Assembly (NCBI GenBank): GCA_023159155.1
Contig: JAJNNX010000054.1
Span: forward strand, 124,001-188,000
Length of the DNA stretch: 64,000 nt
Direction of reading: 5' to 3'
DNA from: Ustulina deusta
Lineage: Eukaryota; Ascomycota; Sordariomycetes; Xylariales; Xylariaceae
Shown here: positions 12,140-22,925 of the stretch, in pieces
Layout of the letters: each line of letters begins with the position of its first letter
How positions within the stretch are numbered: the first letter of the stretch is position 1
Translations under genes and position numbers: made by a program
The notes under the pieces: generated by a model
Database searches by the model: none
The model's input: only the letters and a program-made list of their open reading frames with translations
Told to the model about the DNA's origin: nothing

Positions 12140-13374
12140 CTTGAATGCCGACGACCAAGACGCCAAGTTCTCCCTAGTGATCTCCGACGAAAATGTCGAC
12201 AAAGGAACTATCCGCCAAGCTCGAGGGAGAGAAGGAGAATAAGGAGGAGGTCCCGCAGGAGGGTCTGTCCGAGTATAAGAATACCTACAGTCAGTAGTTC
12301 CCACAGTCCATCCCCCCGGCGCTATCAGGGTAGATAGGTCAAGATGTTCAATCCGCGTTTGCCTTCTCCCATTCCCTATGGTCATTGGTGGCGCGTCACC
12401 CACCCGTTGGCCCCCTATTCGTCATCACGTAGGTATGTCCCTGGTCTCGGTTCCCACCGGTATGGGGTGAGATGTGCCATCCCAGTCGACACAGGACGGC
12501 CCATGCCGCATGGCAACTCGAGAAAAGAGTCGTGTCCAATCGTCCGTACCGCCGCTCGTAATCTATGTCTTCCTCATTGCCTCCTGTCGAGTCGAAATTC
12601 CCCACGATTCCACCTACATCTATCCGGTAGAACAAGACCCCTTCCAACCAAGTCACCTGGGATACAATCCTGACGATCGAGATTCCTTCCCCACAGCTTG
12701 TGGAATCTCCCCCAGTCCAAGCTTAGCGGGGGAAAGTCGGGTAGAATGCCGAGTTGAGAAGGCTGGGGGAGACCGGGGGTTTGTGGAGAATGTATCCAAC
12801 TCGGATTCCACCAATTAGAATTTCACCGGGGGGTTCCTACAACTATAGCAGCACCCGGGATGTCTTCTCAAGCTGGACTTATCTACATGTGCTATCTACC
12901 GTATACTAAGTACGAGGTCCCCAGGAAAGTGAAGATGACTAAGTAAGTTATCGATACGGTAGGTTACATGGTGTAACGATCCGTAGTGTATAAAATGGCT
13001 GTCAGGCGCACCGATATCGCATGGATTTCTTCACCATTTCACGAGTTCGGAACTCCATTCACATTAAATAGGTACTAACCCAACCGTAGTATACTGAAAC
13101 AGCACCTCGCCCAACAGCATTTAAGCAACGGCAATTTCCGTAAACCCATCAAGACCAACCAGACCGCCCATGCCAGAAGAGATTCGCGCAAGCCGTTTAG
13201 ACATAGAGAAATTGGTGCGTGATCATAAGAAACTTCCATACTATCCCAATTGTTAAAATACAGGTTGACCGTGATATCGGATGACGTACCATATCAGATA
13301 CCGTGCTCTAGTTCTTGCCCAACACCGAATTGTCAGTTCCTAGCCATGTATATGCCCGCTCCAAACCCGTGACG
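12140..13374. other. Intergenic promoter region of the sugar transporter
   Basis: About 1.2 kb between the transporter start and the stop codon of the upstream Zn2Cys6 gene. It holds the CreA-site cluster listed separately. Open frames here are at most 114 codons and are not recognised. Confidence 0.5.
12710..12832. promoter_or_regulatory. Cluster of six CreA/CRE-1-type SYGGRG sites
   Basis: SYGGRG matches occur at 12710-12715 (CCCCAG, minus), 12726-12731 (GCGGGG), 12763-12768 (CTGGGG), 12773-12778 (CCGGGG), 12784-12789 (GTGGAG) and 12827-12832 (CCGGGG). A further one lies nearer the gene at 12314-12319 (CCCCGG, minus). With equal base frequencies about half a match would be expected in 123 bases, although local G-richness raises that. 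Paired or clustered sites are typical of genuine CreA targets, and the next gene downstream is a sugar transporter. Confidence 0.5.
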
Positions 13375-15562
13375 TCAAGTCCTCGGGCCACCGACGTTCC
13401 CTCTCATCATGGCTTCGACATTTACGTCGACCCATCGCATATCTCTGCCCATTTGCGCATGCATGTTTCGAGGCGGGGATGGTTGTTGGTTGATTTGTCG
13501 TCTCATACGTAATCGGTCAACGACATTGTGGGACATCGAATCGAAAGATCTTCTCAACGACACCGAATCATCCCACCGCTCGCCGTATTTGGCCAACGTG
13601 CTCGCCGTGCGCTCCAGGCACCCTAGGCTTCTCTCCAGATTGTCGAAGGCCGTGCCTCCCATCCGACGCGGCAGTGGTGGAGGCATGGCCGTCGAATAGG
13701 GCGGTGGCTGCGGCATGATGCCGGAGAGAATGAGGTCTTCTGCGCCACTTAGGACTGCAACAAATTGGCTTGCCATGAAAAAGACGCGGAGTGCATCATG
13801 ATACGAGTAGAGGCCCGTGTTGCGCCCGCCATGTGCTATTTCATAGATATGGTCCAAATAGGCAATGGCGTGCTCGAAAATAAACAGTCGGGCATAGTCA
13901 GTAAGCTCGGGTGATTTAGCCGATTGTGACATACAGTAGACAAAACTATAGCGCAACTCGAGATCGAAGAGTTCTCTCACGCCTATTGGCACAGTGTTAG
14001 GCAGTCTCTCGGCCCATTCTTGCATCTGCCGACATATCTGCCAGATGAAGTTGGCGTCAGATAAATTGTTTGAATCAGATTGGGTCAATAACTGGTACCA
14101 GTGGGATTGCGCCCGCCGGAGTTGAAACAGCAATAGAGCTGGTTCACAGCTTGAGAGGTATTGGCCGGTGATGGACGCCCTGCGGTTGAAAGATGCAGAT
14201 CTTGGGAAGGCCACGTTCGCGGCAGCATCTGTGAACGAGAATGCGCGGGTGAGGACCATACTGATTGACCTAAAAATATGTCAGCCTAATCGATTTGCCG
14301 TGTCTGAGAAGACATGCCATACCTATCCAGTGAGTACGCGCAATAGAACGTCTTCCGCCGCATGTCGAGCAATGACTTGTCAGCCGTTTGCTCTGGTGGG
14401 GGATCTTGGTGAAACCCGAGGTCTATGACTGCCCGACAGGTAAACCCGATGAGATGCCAGCTGTCAAAATGCGCCGGGTCCAGGGTTGAGTATTGTGTTA
14501 GAAGGATGAGTGATTGGATCTGAGTCGTATAGCCGGGCATGAGAGCTTGGTCGGCGTGTCTGAGAGCCCGTGAGACGAGGTAAAGGCCATCAACGTAATA
14601 CCGGTCATTTTTGACTTGGCTTTGTGCACTAGAACTAATGGCTAGAACCATATATAGAAGCCAATAATCGCTGTCTTTTATGATCCGATCCTGGGTCGAA
14701 TACGCCTGTTCGAGAACACTGTAGAGACTGGTCTCGGAGAAGGCAGGGTAGAGGCAATATATGTTAGTGATATAATATTGGACTAAAGCAATGGCGGCTT
14801 GCCTCTGCGGCATTTGCCAGTTCCCGTCTTTAGGGAGAGGATCATTTGTAGCGGCAGCCAGCACAAGTCGAGCGAATGTCATGTTACTTGTAGATGGTTC
14901 AAAGTCTCTGGTCGTCGCGTTGACGGAACTTCACAATGGTTAGCACTCGGATAGACGCGATCGAGATTCACGACGCACAGGAAACCGAAGTCAGATATGA
15001 GCGAGTTGACATCTGAATTCTCACGACTCCTTGCGGCCTTGCGGTACATGGCAGCTTGGATATTAGCCAGAGAGTCTTTCCGATCAGTTGGAGGAATGGG
15101 AGGCAAAGAGGCATGCTGAGCGAGCGATGCCTTTCTGGATCGCGCAAAAGCCAGACGCCTCTCCATCTTCTCTATCCGAAGCTCCAGCGCTGCCACATAG
15201 CTGCCAGAGTGTTAGTCCGGATGTGCAATGACTAGGGCTGCAGATGACTTGGAATTGGCTTGCCTTCGTTCCTTGCCCCTGGCAAACTGGTCGTTGGCTG
15301 CCGAGCATTCGCTGTCCCGGCCAGCCTTCTCACAAGCCGTGCACGCCGGTAATTTGCCATCGCACTGCGGATGTCAGGACCAACGTGTTGGGAACGCCTG
15401 GGCGGCATCACTGACCTTGACCTTGGCGGACCGACCTATGCACGGCTGATTAGTCTCGCCCGGTTACACATCGATAGAGAACCGGTGCTTACATCTGGAA
15501 CAGGCCGATACTGGACGGGACACGCGCAGCAGCGGGTTATCTGAGAAACTTGACCGCGGCAT
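13375..15562 (-). CDS. Zn2Cys6 transcription factor with fungal-specific middle domain
   Basis: Nuclear sequence-specific regulator. Six exons (15493-15562, 15416-15435, 15264-15364, 14979-15200, 14323-14928, 13375-14269) give 637 residues. The zinc cluster is C21-x2-C24-x6-C31-x6-C38-x2-C41-x8-C50, spread over three exons; the second exon is only 20 nt and codes for RSAKVK. A linker and coiled-coil follow (YVAALELRIEKMERRLAFAR, about 64-83). The fungal-specific transcription-factor domain covers roughly residues 150-400 (NMTFARLVLAAATNDPLP, then YSLDRSISMVLTRAFSF). Intron 3 (15201-15263) starts with GC instead of GT (AAG|GCAAGC) and ends GGCAG after a CTAAC branch site; splicing restores ERSYVAALE. 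The zinc cluster and linker remind me of the COL-26/BglR group of glucose and maltose regulators, and the neighbouring sugar transporter would fit, but this orthology is uncertain. Confidence 0.92.
15201..15263 (-). other. GC-AG intron in the Zn2Cys6 gene
   Basis: On the minus strand the exon ends AACGAAG and the intron begins GCAAGCC. It ends with GGACTAACACTCTGGCAG before CTATGTGGC. No GT donor nearby keeps the frame, and splicing at GC joins the zinc cluster to the coiled-coil as ERSYVAALE. GC-AG introns are a known minority class with the consensus AG|GCAAGT. Confidence 0.8.
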
Positions 15563-17991
15563 CACGCCAGGGGGACAGCAGCGCCACAGGATGTCTGAGA
15601 CTCACCAAACCTATGCGACAAGGTGTGCTGTGGATTGCAAGGAGAATAACGCCGTCGCTGTCCAGCCGTGACAATGGCAAGCCGTCGAAGATACCGGTAT
15701 CCGGTGCTCATCTGAGCGCCGAAGCGCAGGCGTCCCGTTACGCAACCCTCTGCCCCGCCAATGTGCAGCTTGACACCCTTGAAGGCTTGGCGGCTTATTA
15801 GCTTGACGCGGGCCGAGATCGAGGCTCTACCGTGTGCTTCGCTATCGGGATTCGATCCCCCTTCAGAAGGTGGGCTGGGGGGGCGAATGAGACAGGCGAA
15901 TATATGCTCTTCGGGAATAGAGGCGAGAGAGCCTTGTGTATAGGTATATATATGTATGTAGGTATGCGATGAGGCCCCCGGTTATGATAAACAGAGATGG
16001 TAAATACATAGTAGAGCAGTACCTAAAGTCTGAGCGTGAGCCTCGACAGAAGGGAGACAAGGAGCGCTGCGGGGTCTTGGTCATCCACTTGGCTCCTGAC
16101 ATCCCCCCGCCTCCTTCCTTTTTTTACCAGTCAGAAGCAGTCTAGAGAGGTGGTGTCACCCAAGCCAGACCAGAGGTTGAGAGTGGGGGTTGATTATACT
16201 GTGAGGCTTGGTGATTAGGTACGCTACCCACGGCTGAAGCGAAGCGGTGAAACTACACAGCGACAGAGATGTTCTCGAACCTCACGCTCGCTCTACCCTG
16301 TAGCATGAGGATGATGGCGGCGCATCTGAATCCTTTTCATGCAGCAGCAACTTTCAAAATAGCACAGAGCGAGACAGGCATGTTGGGGCCTAAAAGGCGA
16401 GTGTGGATAGAGAGTAGCACTTGTTTCCAGAGCGTTCACTAAGCCTCAAGGAGGAATCGCGTGCGCTATCTGCTGCAGTCGACATCTGTCATCAGACGAG
16501 CGCATTGTCAAAAGACGCTTTGTTCCCTTGCGTCGAATCCCAGTGTCTGCCTGCCCGAGGTCTCCGTCGCAGTACAAAAGGGAGATACAGTACATGTGTG
16601 CCTCTTATTTCTACTGTAGCTTTTCTGGACAATCCTGTGCAAACTCAACACGCATAACATCCTGGAGGTCTGGAGAGGTGTCAGCAGTACCACTCCCGCC
16701 AGTATAACTGTGTTTCATGATGCCTCGAGTGCTCACTCATGCAGCAGGCTACGGCCACGCCGAATCGAGCTTTCGTCGGTCTGATCGGATCGATGTTCTG
16801 TTAGAATTTTGGCATTTGGGAGGATTCCATGTAGCATGTGGCTGTCGGTGTGGTTCATTCATCGAATCGAGGCGGGAACGATCTCAGCAGAACCCAAGCT
16901 ACAGTATTTGCTCACAGAAGGGCCAACGTATGGAACATGACATCTCGTCGAGCGATCAACATGCTAGATATATGCGGCAGCCGTGATTGGCGACTCGACA
17001 TCGGAGCGCCTGGTACCGAGTTCACTGACCAGCAGGAAGAATGCACCGAATAAGCATGACAGCCTCTGGCTTCGTATACACACATTGTAGGCATGTTTTC
17101 CCATGCTCTTCTTCCTGCCTGACAGACAGCCGGGTCCTAAGTCCTAGCACATGCTGTTCTAGCACCGCCTTCCCACTTGTAGCCGTCTGAGACATCGAGG
17201 ATCGGGTCTTCGCCACGTGGAAACGCAGATCAGAAAGGTCGGGAGAGGCTGAAGAAGAGTCTGGACATCTGAGGCCCCTGAAACGCTGCGGGTCTTGTTC
17301 CTATCAATATCCCCATCTCATCATCCTCTGGAACTTCTATGCGCACACTCGGCCCGGTTCTGGGACGACTCGAACTGTAGACCCCAATAGTGTTGTGAGG
17401 CACCACCTATAAGTACATATATACTATACTGTCTGTCTTGACGGACCAATCGGCGTCTTTGGCTGAGTTGCGAAGTGGGGCGACCTACACTAGGTAGGCA
17501 TTTTTCTACTTACCTAAGAGTAAGTAGATAGTGGAGCCAGGGATCTCTTTGGCCTGCCTAGTGCTCACTTCACTGTCCAGCACCCCTGAAACCCATGTGC
17601 CAGAACAACCGCCTAGGCCTCTATCTCCATGGACAATGATATCACAACCCTATTGACGGCCACGTTGCCCTGTGCTGTTAAACAAACAACCAGATAGACA
17701 GACGACTTGCTGCTGTGCTTTGGTTTCCCACAGACGCGATAACATGGTTGGATAGCGAATTGGTTCGCCGAACCAACCTCCCCACGCTCGTTGACGGCCA
17801 CGGCAGAACAGAACCTCGACAGAGCCCGTCGATAGAGCCCGTGCGACATTGTGCGACCGGGCGGCCGAGCGACAGACAGCACTTCGCTTCTCCCGCGGGG
17901 CTGCGCGCGTAAGATCACAGATCACGAGCGCCCTCGCTGCCACATCCGGTCCAGGGCAACCGTAGCGGCGGCACAAAAAGAACGCCCACCG
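15563..17991. promoter_or_regulatory. 2.4 kb shared region between two divergent Zn2Cys6 regulator genes
   Basis: Head-to-head genes start at 15562 (minus) and 17992 (plus), so promoters and 5' leaders of both regulators must lie here. Scattered CreA-type motifs are visible (for example CTGGGG near 15873 and CCCCGC near 16105). The remaining open frames are short (at most about 100 codons), overlap on both strands and are not recognised. Confidence 0.5.
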
Positions 17992-20982
17992 ATGGATGCC
18001 TCTATCGTCTTCCGCCAGGTCGATGGGTTCGGTGGCCATGTTGCCCGGCCGCATCACGACTTTCCGCCGCGCAGGACAGCAAACGGCGACGAACATGCCG
18101 AACACGAAAACTCGCATCGCATTGCGCATACGCTGACGGCGTGCTGTCGCTGTCGCCAGGTCAGTAGTGCACAACTTTCATTCGTGGCCCATGCTATGGC
18201 CTGGATTGGCTGTCGCCTGCGTGGAAATCGGCGTTAACTCAGCCTGCTCAGAGGAAAACCCGGTGCGATCCCACGCTCCCCCGATGCCTCCCCTGCGAAC
18301 GATCGGGCTCGATCTGCGAGTACTTCGACACGACAAAGGGGAAGAAGATCAGTCGGTACTATGTCGTCAGGCTCCAGGAGACGGTTCGCACTCTCGACGC
18401 CGAGCTGAGCCAGTACATCGACGAAGACGACCTCCACACCAAAGATCAGGAGGATTTTATCCGCCCCGGCGGTCTTGTCAGACTCAACGAAACCGACGAA
18501 ACCCCTCGATATCTGGGCCCGTCGAGTGGCATCGCCATGACGCGCATCGTCATGGAAGAAGCGAAGCGGTATACGAACACCGGCCGCATTTCAGAGCTCA
18601 TACCCGACGTCGGCGCAAGGCGCAAAGCGGCGAGCTCCGTGAATACTGCCGCTGGCAATAGATCACAGTCTTTCAGCATGCCACCGGCCAATCCCAGAAA
18701 GAAGAGCTATCCCATGGTCAGCGCCGTCGCCGCAGCGGTTCTCCCAAGCAGAGGCATCGCTGACAGACTCATCGAAGTCTTCCATCAACGAGGTACGGTC
18801 GTGTAATACGTGATGCCCTATTTAAAAAAAAAAAAACTGAATCTAACTTCAAACCATAGCTCAAGTGTTTACCCCGGCCCTTCATGAGAGGGTCCTCGCC
18901 AATGCTCTCGAGGATCTGTATGCAGGTAGCCAGGATCCGTACCAGAACTTTATCGTCCGTCTGGTGATGGCCATAAGCATGCAAAAGCTTGACTCGAATT
19001 ATGCCGGGCTTGCCGACAGCTATTATCTCGCAGCCATGCAGTACTACGAGGCAGTTGTTCGGCCAAAGGACCTGAAAACACTCCAGTGCCTTGTGTTGAT
19101 AGGCCAATACTCACTTCTAACACCGACACGGACCGCTGTCTACTACGTCGTTGGTCTCGCAACGAGGATCAGTCAGCAGTTAGGCCTCGCGGATGAGAAG
19201 ACGATCGATTTAGGCGTCCACGACCCCTTGACTTTGGATATGCGTCGACGGCTTAGCTGGATCGTGACCAACTTTGAACTCGGGTTGTCGCAGTCGATGG
19301 GTCGACCAAACGGCTTTGCCAAGACTGATGATTTTGTCGACATCAGGTGGTTTGAGACTGCTGCCGATGCGAACATTTCGGAGAATGGCATTGCACCCGG
19401 ACCGCCAGATGAAAAGAAGCTTGTGGCTATTCACTTCTGCAAGATGCGACTGCTCCAAGCTGAGATCCGCCGCACATTGTACGAGATGAAGCGCCCGGAA
19501 CCAAAAAATGCCCACCATCCTTGGTTTGCCGAAATGGAAGCGGAGATGGACAAATGGCTGAGTTCATCCCCCGAGAAACCTCAGTGGTGCAAGCCATGGC
19601 GAGTCTCCTTGGATCCCGCAAACGACAACACCGAGCTAACCTTCTGTAGGTTCACGGGTAGATATCATACCATGGTTGTGACCCTCCACCGCCCTTCACC
19701 ACAAGTGCCGCGGCCATCGGTGCAGTCTGCCATAAAGTGCTTCGACTCGGCCGCCTTTGTAATAGATATCTCCAGCAAGCAGATGATGTCGGCTGCCGTA
19801 GATATAACATGGGTCTTCCTCCTAACTCTGTATATGTCGCTCAACACTCTGCTATGGTGCGTGACAAGCTATGCAGACATCCGAGCGGTGCATTCCAAAG
19901 AGCAGGTACAAGAGCTTGTCAACATTGCACTGGACATTATCGACCAGTGTGTCGAGCGGTGGCCAGGTACTGCATCCGCCTCTGAACTATACTCTATCCT
20001 TACCAAAGCTTGTCTTCAGAGTTATGACTCGAGCGGTACTCCCCACCTATCCAGTCCAGGCTCTCAGAATACGCCGCCATCGCAGCCTGAGACCAGCTCG
20101 CCCAACTCCATGGAACTATCGGGCGGCATGGCAACATCTAAGCCTGGTGCACCCGCTTTCAACCCCCCTCAGTTTGGCTATGTTTTCGGCTCGGCACCCG
20201 AATCTGTAGACCATTACAACCTTGACAGCTCCCATCCACACCCTACATTCCGGTCTAATTCCATCTTCCTCAATCCAGCCTCCAACGACCACACTGGTCG
20301 TCGCTTTAGTTACTTTCCTCCTGATTTTACTCAAGTAGATGGCCTACCTAGCGTCGATCCCAGTCCACCTCCTTCCGAATCTACTACCATATCTCCGCCA
20401 TTCCTTTCATCACCACAACTTGCACAAACGCCCCCTGAGACCATGTCCTCTCTACAAGCCGCCACTCCAACTATGAGTGCAATGAGCACACCGTTGTTAT
20501 CGACTCCATTGCTTGCAACATCAACGTCTCAAAACTCTCCCGAAGCAATGCTTTCCAATGGTTTGCAACAAACGCAACAGCGTCCACCTCTCCCCGCATT
20601 CACCATTCCACCTTTACCGCAGGGCCAGATGCCTCACGGACAACGACCTTTGCCACAAGTCACCACGGTCACCGACTGGTTCAATCCCCCACCACCATTT
20701 ATCTCGCCCTATTCTTTTGGCACTATGGGTGCCGGTTTCTGGGGCAATGCTTCTGGCATCAATGGATTCGACGGCATGGAGAGCAACAATTTTGATTCCT
20801 CACGTCTACCTCCGGAGAGACAGGGAAGTCTTAGCCAAGCACAACAAATAGAGTTGATGGGTGTACTAGAAAATGAAGGCATGGCGGACATAGAGAGTTA
20901 CTTAAACACGACGGGCATTGGGTATGGGAACAACGGTATGGGCAATGCGGATATGGGGATGGATTGGGGAACGCAATCATGA
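17992..20982 (+). CDS. Zn2Cys6 transcription factor with fungal-specific middle domain and long low-complexity tail
   Basis: Nuclear sequence-specific regulator. Exons 17992-18159, 18252-18792 and 18860-20982, with introns of 92 and 67 nt, give 943 residues. The zinc cluster is C51-x2-C54-x6-C61-x6-C68-x2-C71-x6-C78; the first intron splits it after Q56 and the join gives CRCRQRKTRCDPTLPRC. It is followed by YFDTTKGKKISRYYVVRLQE and a coiled-coil dimerisation segment. The fungal-specific regulatory domain runs from about residue 237 to 520 (LQCLVLIGQYSLLTPTR, then DMRRRLSWIVTNFELGLSQS). From about 530 to the end the protein is rich in Pro, Ser, Thr and Gln, as in activation domains. The start is the first in-frame ATG before the zinc cluster. 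Intron 2 contains a 13-base A run. The target pathway is not evident. It is divergent from the other regulator and may form a paired switch with it. Confidence 0.92.
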
Positions 20983-22170
20983 GCGAGGCGTCATCTTGGG
21001 TCCTTGGTCTCTATTCAAAATGCTTGAACTACTGGTTATAAAGAGAAGACATCAGCTTACTTAGCGCAATGTAAGCGAATCATGGCGGGAATGAACAATT
21101 TATGACTAGATGCTTATAAAAACCGATGACTTCTTACCATCATCTTGCGTCAACCATACGTTGAGTTAAATACTCAAGATGCACTTGAATATGTGCACCG
21201 TCTCCCCCCGGTTGGCTCGGAAGTGCATACATACGATCAAGCATAGTACGCCAGTCTCATTCACGCAAGCTGAAGTTTCAATTGTTCTGCTAGAACCCCT
21301 ACTTCCTGCCGAACAGGTAACTCAGCCACGAGACAAGCTCTCTAGAGAAATGACTCTTGGCGTAACTGTCACCGCCGAGACCAATATCATCGAAAAGCGC
21401 GCTTTTATCCCCTATTGTAGGTCTAAGCACTCGACACTTTCACGTTCAGCGTGTCTATTACAGGGTACAATCCTAGGAACGTGATTATCGAGGCCCGGAT
21501 AGTTCCTGATGGCGAACTCGAAGCCTGAATCTGCGCTCGTCCAGTTAGGTCTCATCCCACAACGCAAAAAGAACTTCCTTTCCGAACCTACCAGCGCCAC
21601 TAACGCCTCGACGAATCTACCTACTAGTCTCAAGGTACATCGAGAAGGGCCAGCGAGGAAGCCGCGGCTAACGACCAGAGACTTAAGATCTATGTATGTC
21701 GGCGACACTGACAGCGTGGGGGAGGGGGGGGCGAGGTCTTGGACGCGATGGAATACCGACTGGACCTATTCTCTGAGCAAAGAAGAGGTGTCTGACAACA
21801 ACAGACTGACTATTGACAACTTTCTTTCTCCGCAACACACACTGCGTTCGGCCCGGTAGTATAACGTTCCAGCATCCTGCCGAATCCATTCGAGCTCGAG
21901 TCTAGATAGGCAATGAATCGCATTCGCGACTCTCCCCGCAATTTTTTTTTTTTCCCTCGCTCGCCAAGAAGCCGACGGCAGAAACCCTCTCTAGTCCAGA
22001 CCGACGCCGCACAATTTTGAAGCGTTCTGTCTCGCCGCACTCTAATTATCCAGAGGACGAGGCCAGGGTTTCGTTTGGTTTTGGCTGTCTTATCTCCGCG
22101 AACTACACTAGTGCAGGTAGTTGGTATAGGCATCCCTTGCCGGCGGGATGGATCCTCGTCGGCACTCTAC
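20983..22170. other. Intergenic region
   Basis: 3' flank of the plus-strand regulator. A 116-codon plus-strand open frame at 21509-21859, starting MANSKPESALVQLG, has an ATG but no recognised domain; I do not call it. A G-rich run lies at 21719-21731. Confidence 0.45.
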
Positions 22171-22180
22171 GTCCTTGCTT

Positions 22181-22200
22181 AACCTAACCTAACCTAACCT
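22181..22200. repeat. AACCT pentanucleotide repeat (four copies)
   Basis: Four perfect AACCT units. They resemble a fungal telomere repeat (CCCTAA) with one C missing, so this is telomere-like but not canonical. Confidence 0.8.
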
Positions 22201-22925
22201 AGGACATACATAGGTAGTGTAGGTAAGACCTCGGCCCAGAGATCAGAGGTTTTTCCCGCCCGTTGAAAAAACCGAACCCTCGAGGAAAAGACGAGGTGTT
22301 GGAAACTGTGTTGTACTCGCTTACCTCGAGATTGCAAGTGAACCCGAACAATCTCGGGGAGACCGGTTGTTGTCTCATACATTGCGCTGCTGCAGCGGTG
22401 TCGCGGATCTGTCCGCGGCACCCCATACGTACGTACGTATCGTACATATGCATACACATACATACATAAACGCCAAGGTAGGTGTACCTAGAGAGACAGA
22501 GACAGAGAGAGAGTGACGGAGAGAGACAATTCCCAGCAGCCTCGGAGCCGACGGTGGTCCCCTCACGGCCGACGACGCAGACACCGCGGTGCAGTAGCAT
22601 CAGGAAGCCCAGGGCCAATGCAACGCGCCGCGCGCGCTCTCATGTACAGTAAGTAGCAGTAGCAGCATACACCACATGTAGTATACCTATACCATCTATC
22701 TACTAGTATCTAGCTATCTAGCTAGCCAGCCAGCTGGCTCCCACCTCCATTACGTACACCTTTACCAAATGTCTTATTAAGCTTGGCGCAAGCCAGACCT
22801 GGGGTATAATCCTTGCGTATAGCCGCGCCAGCACAGCGAGGGCATCGCATCGCAGCGCAGACACACCAACATGTCTCCGACCTGATACCGCGTTGCAGAA
22901 GCAGAGCGGCAGCGTACCGGAACGC

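Noticed and set aside
15835..15862. GGGATTCGATCCCC, resembling a tRNA B box
   Set aside because: No A box or cloverleaf at the right distance on either strand.
21509..21859. 116-codon plus-strand open frame with an ATG start
   Set aside because: Hydrophilic, no domain and no supporting neighbours or splice evidence; cannot be told from chance.
22181..22200. Telomere or chromosome end
   Set aside because: Only four AACCT units, not the CCCTAA unit, and unique sequence continues on both sides.
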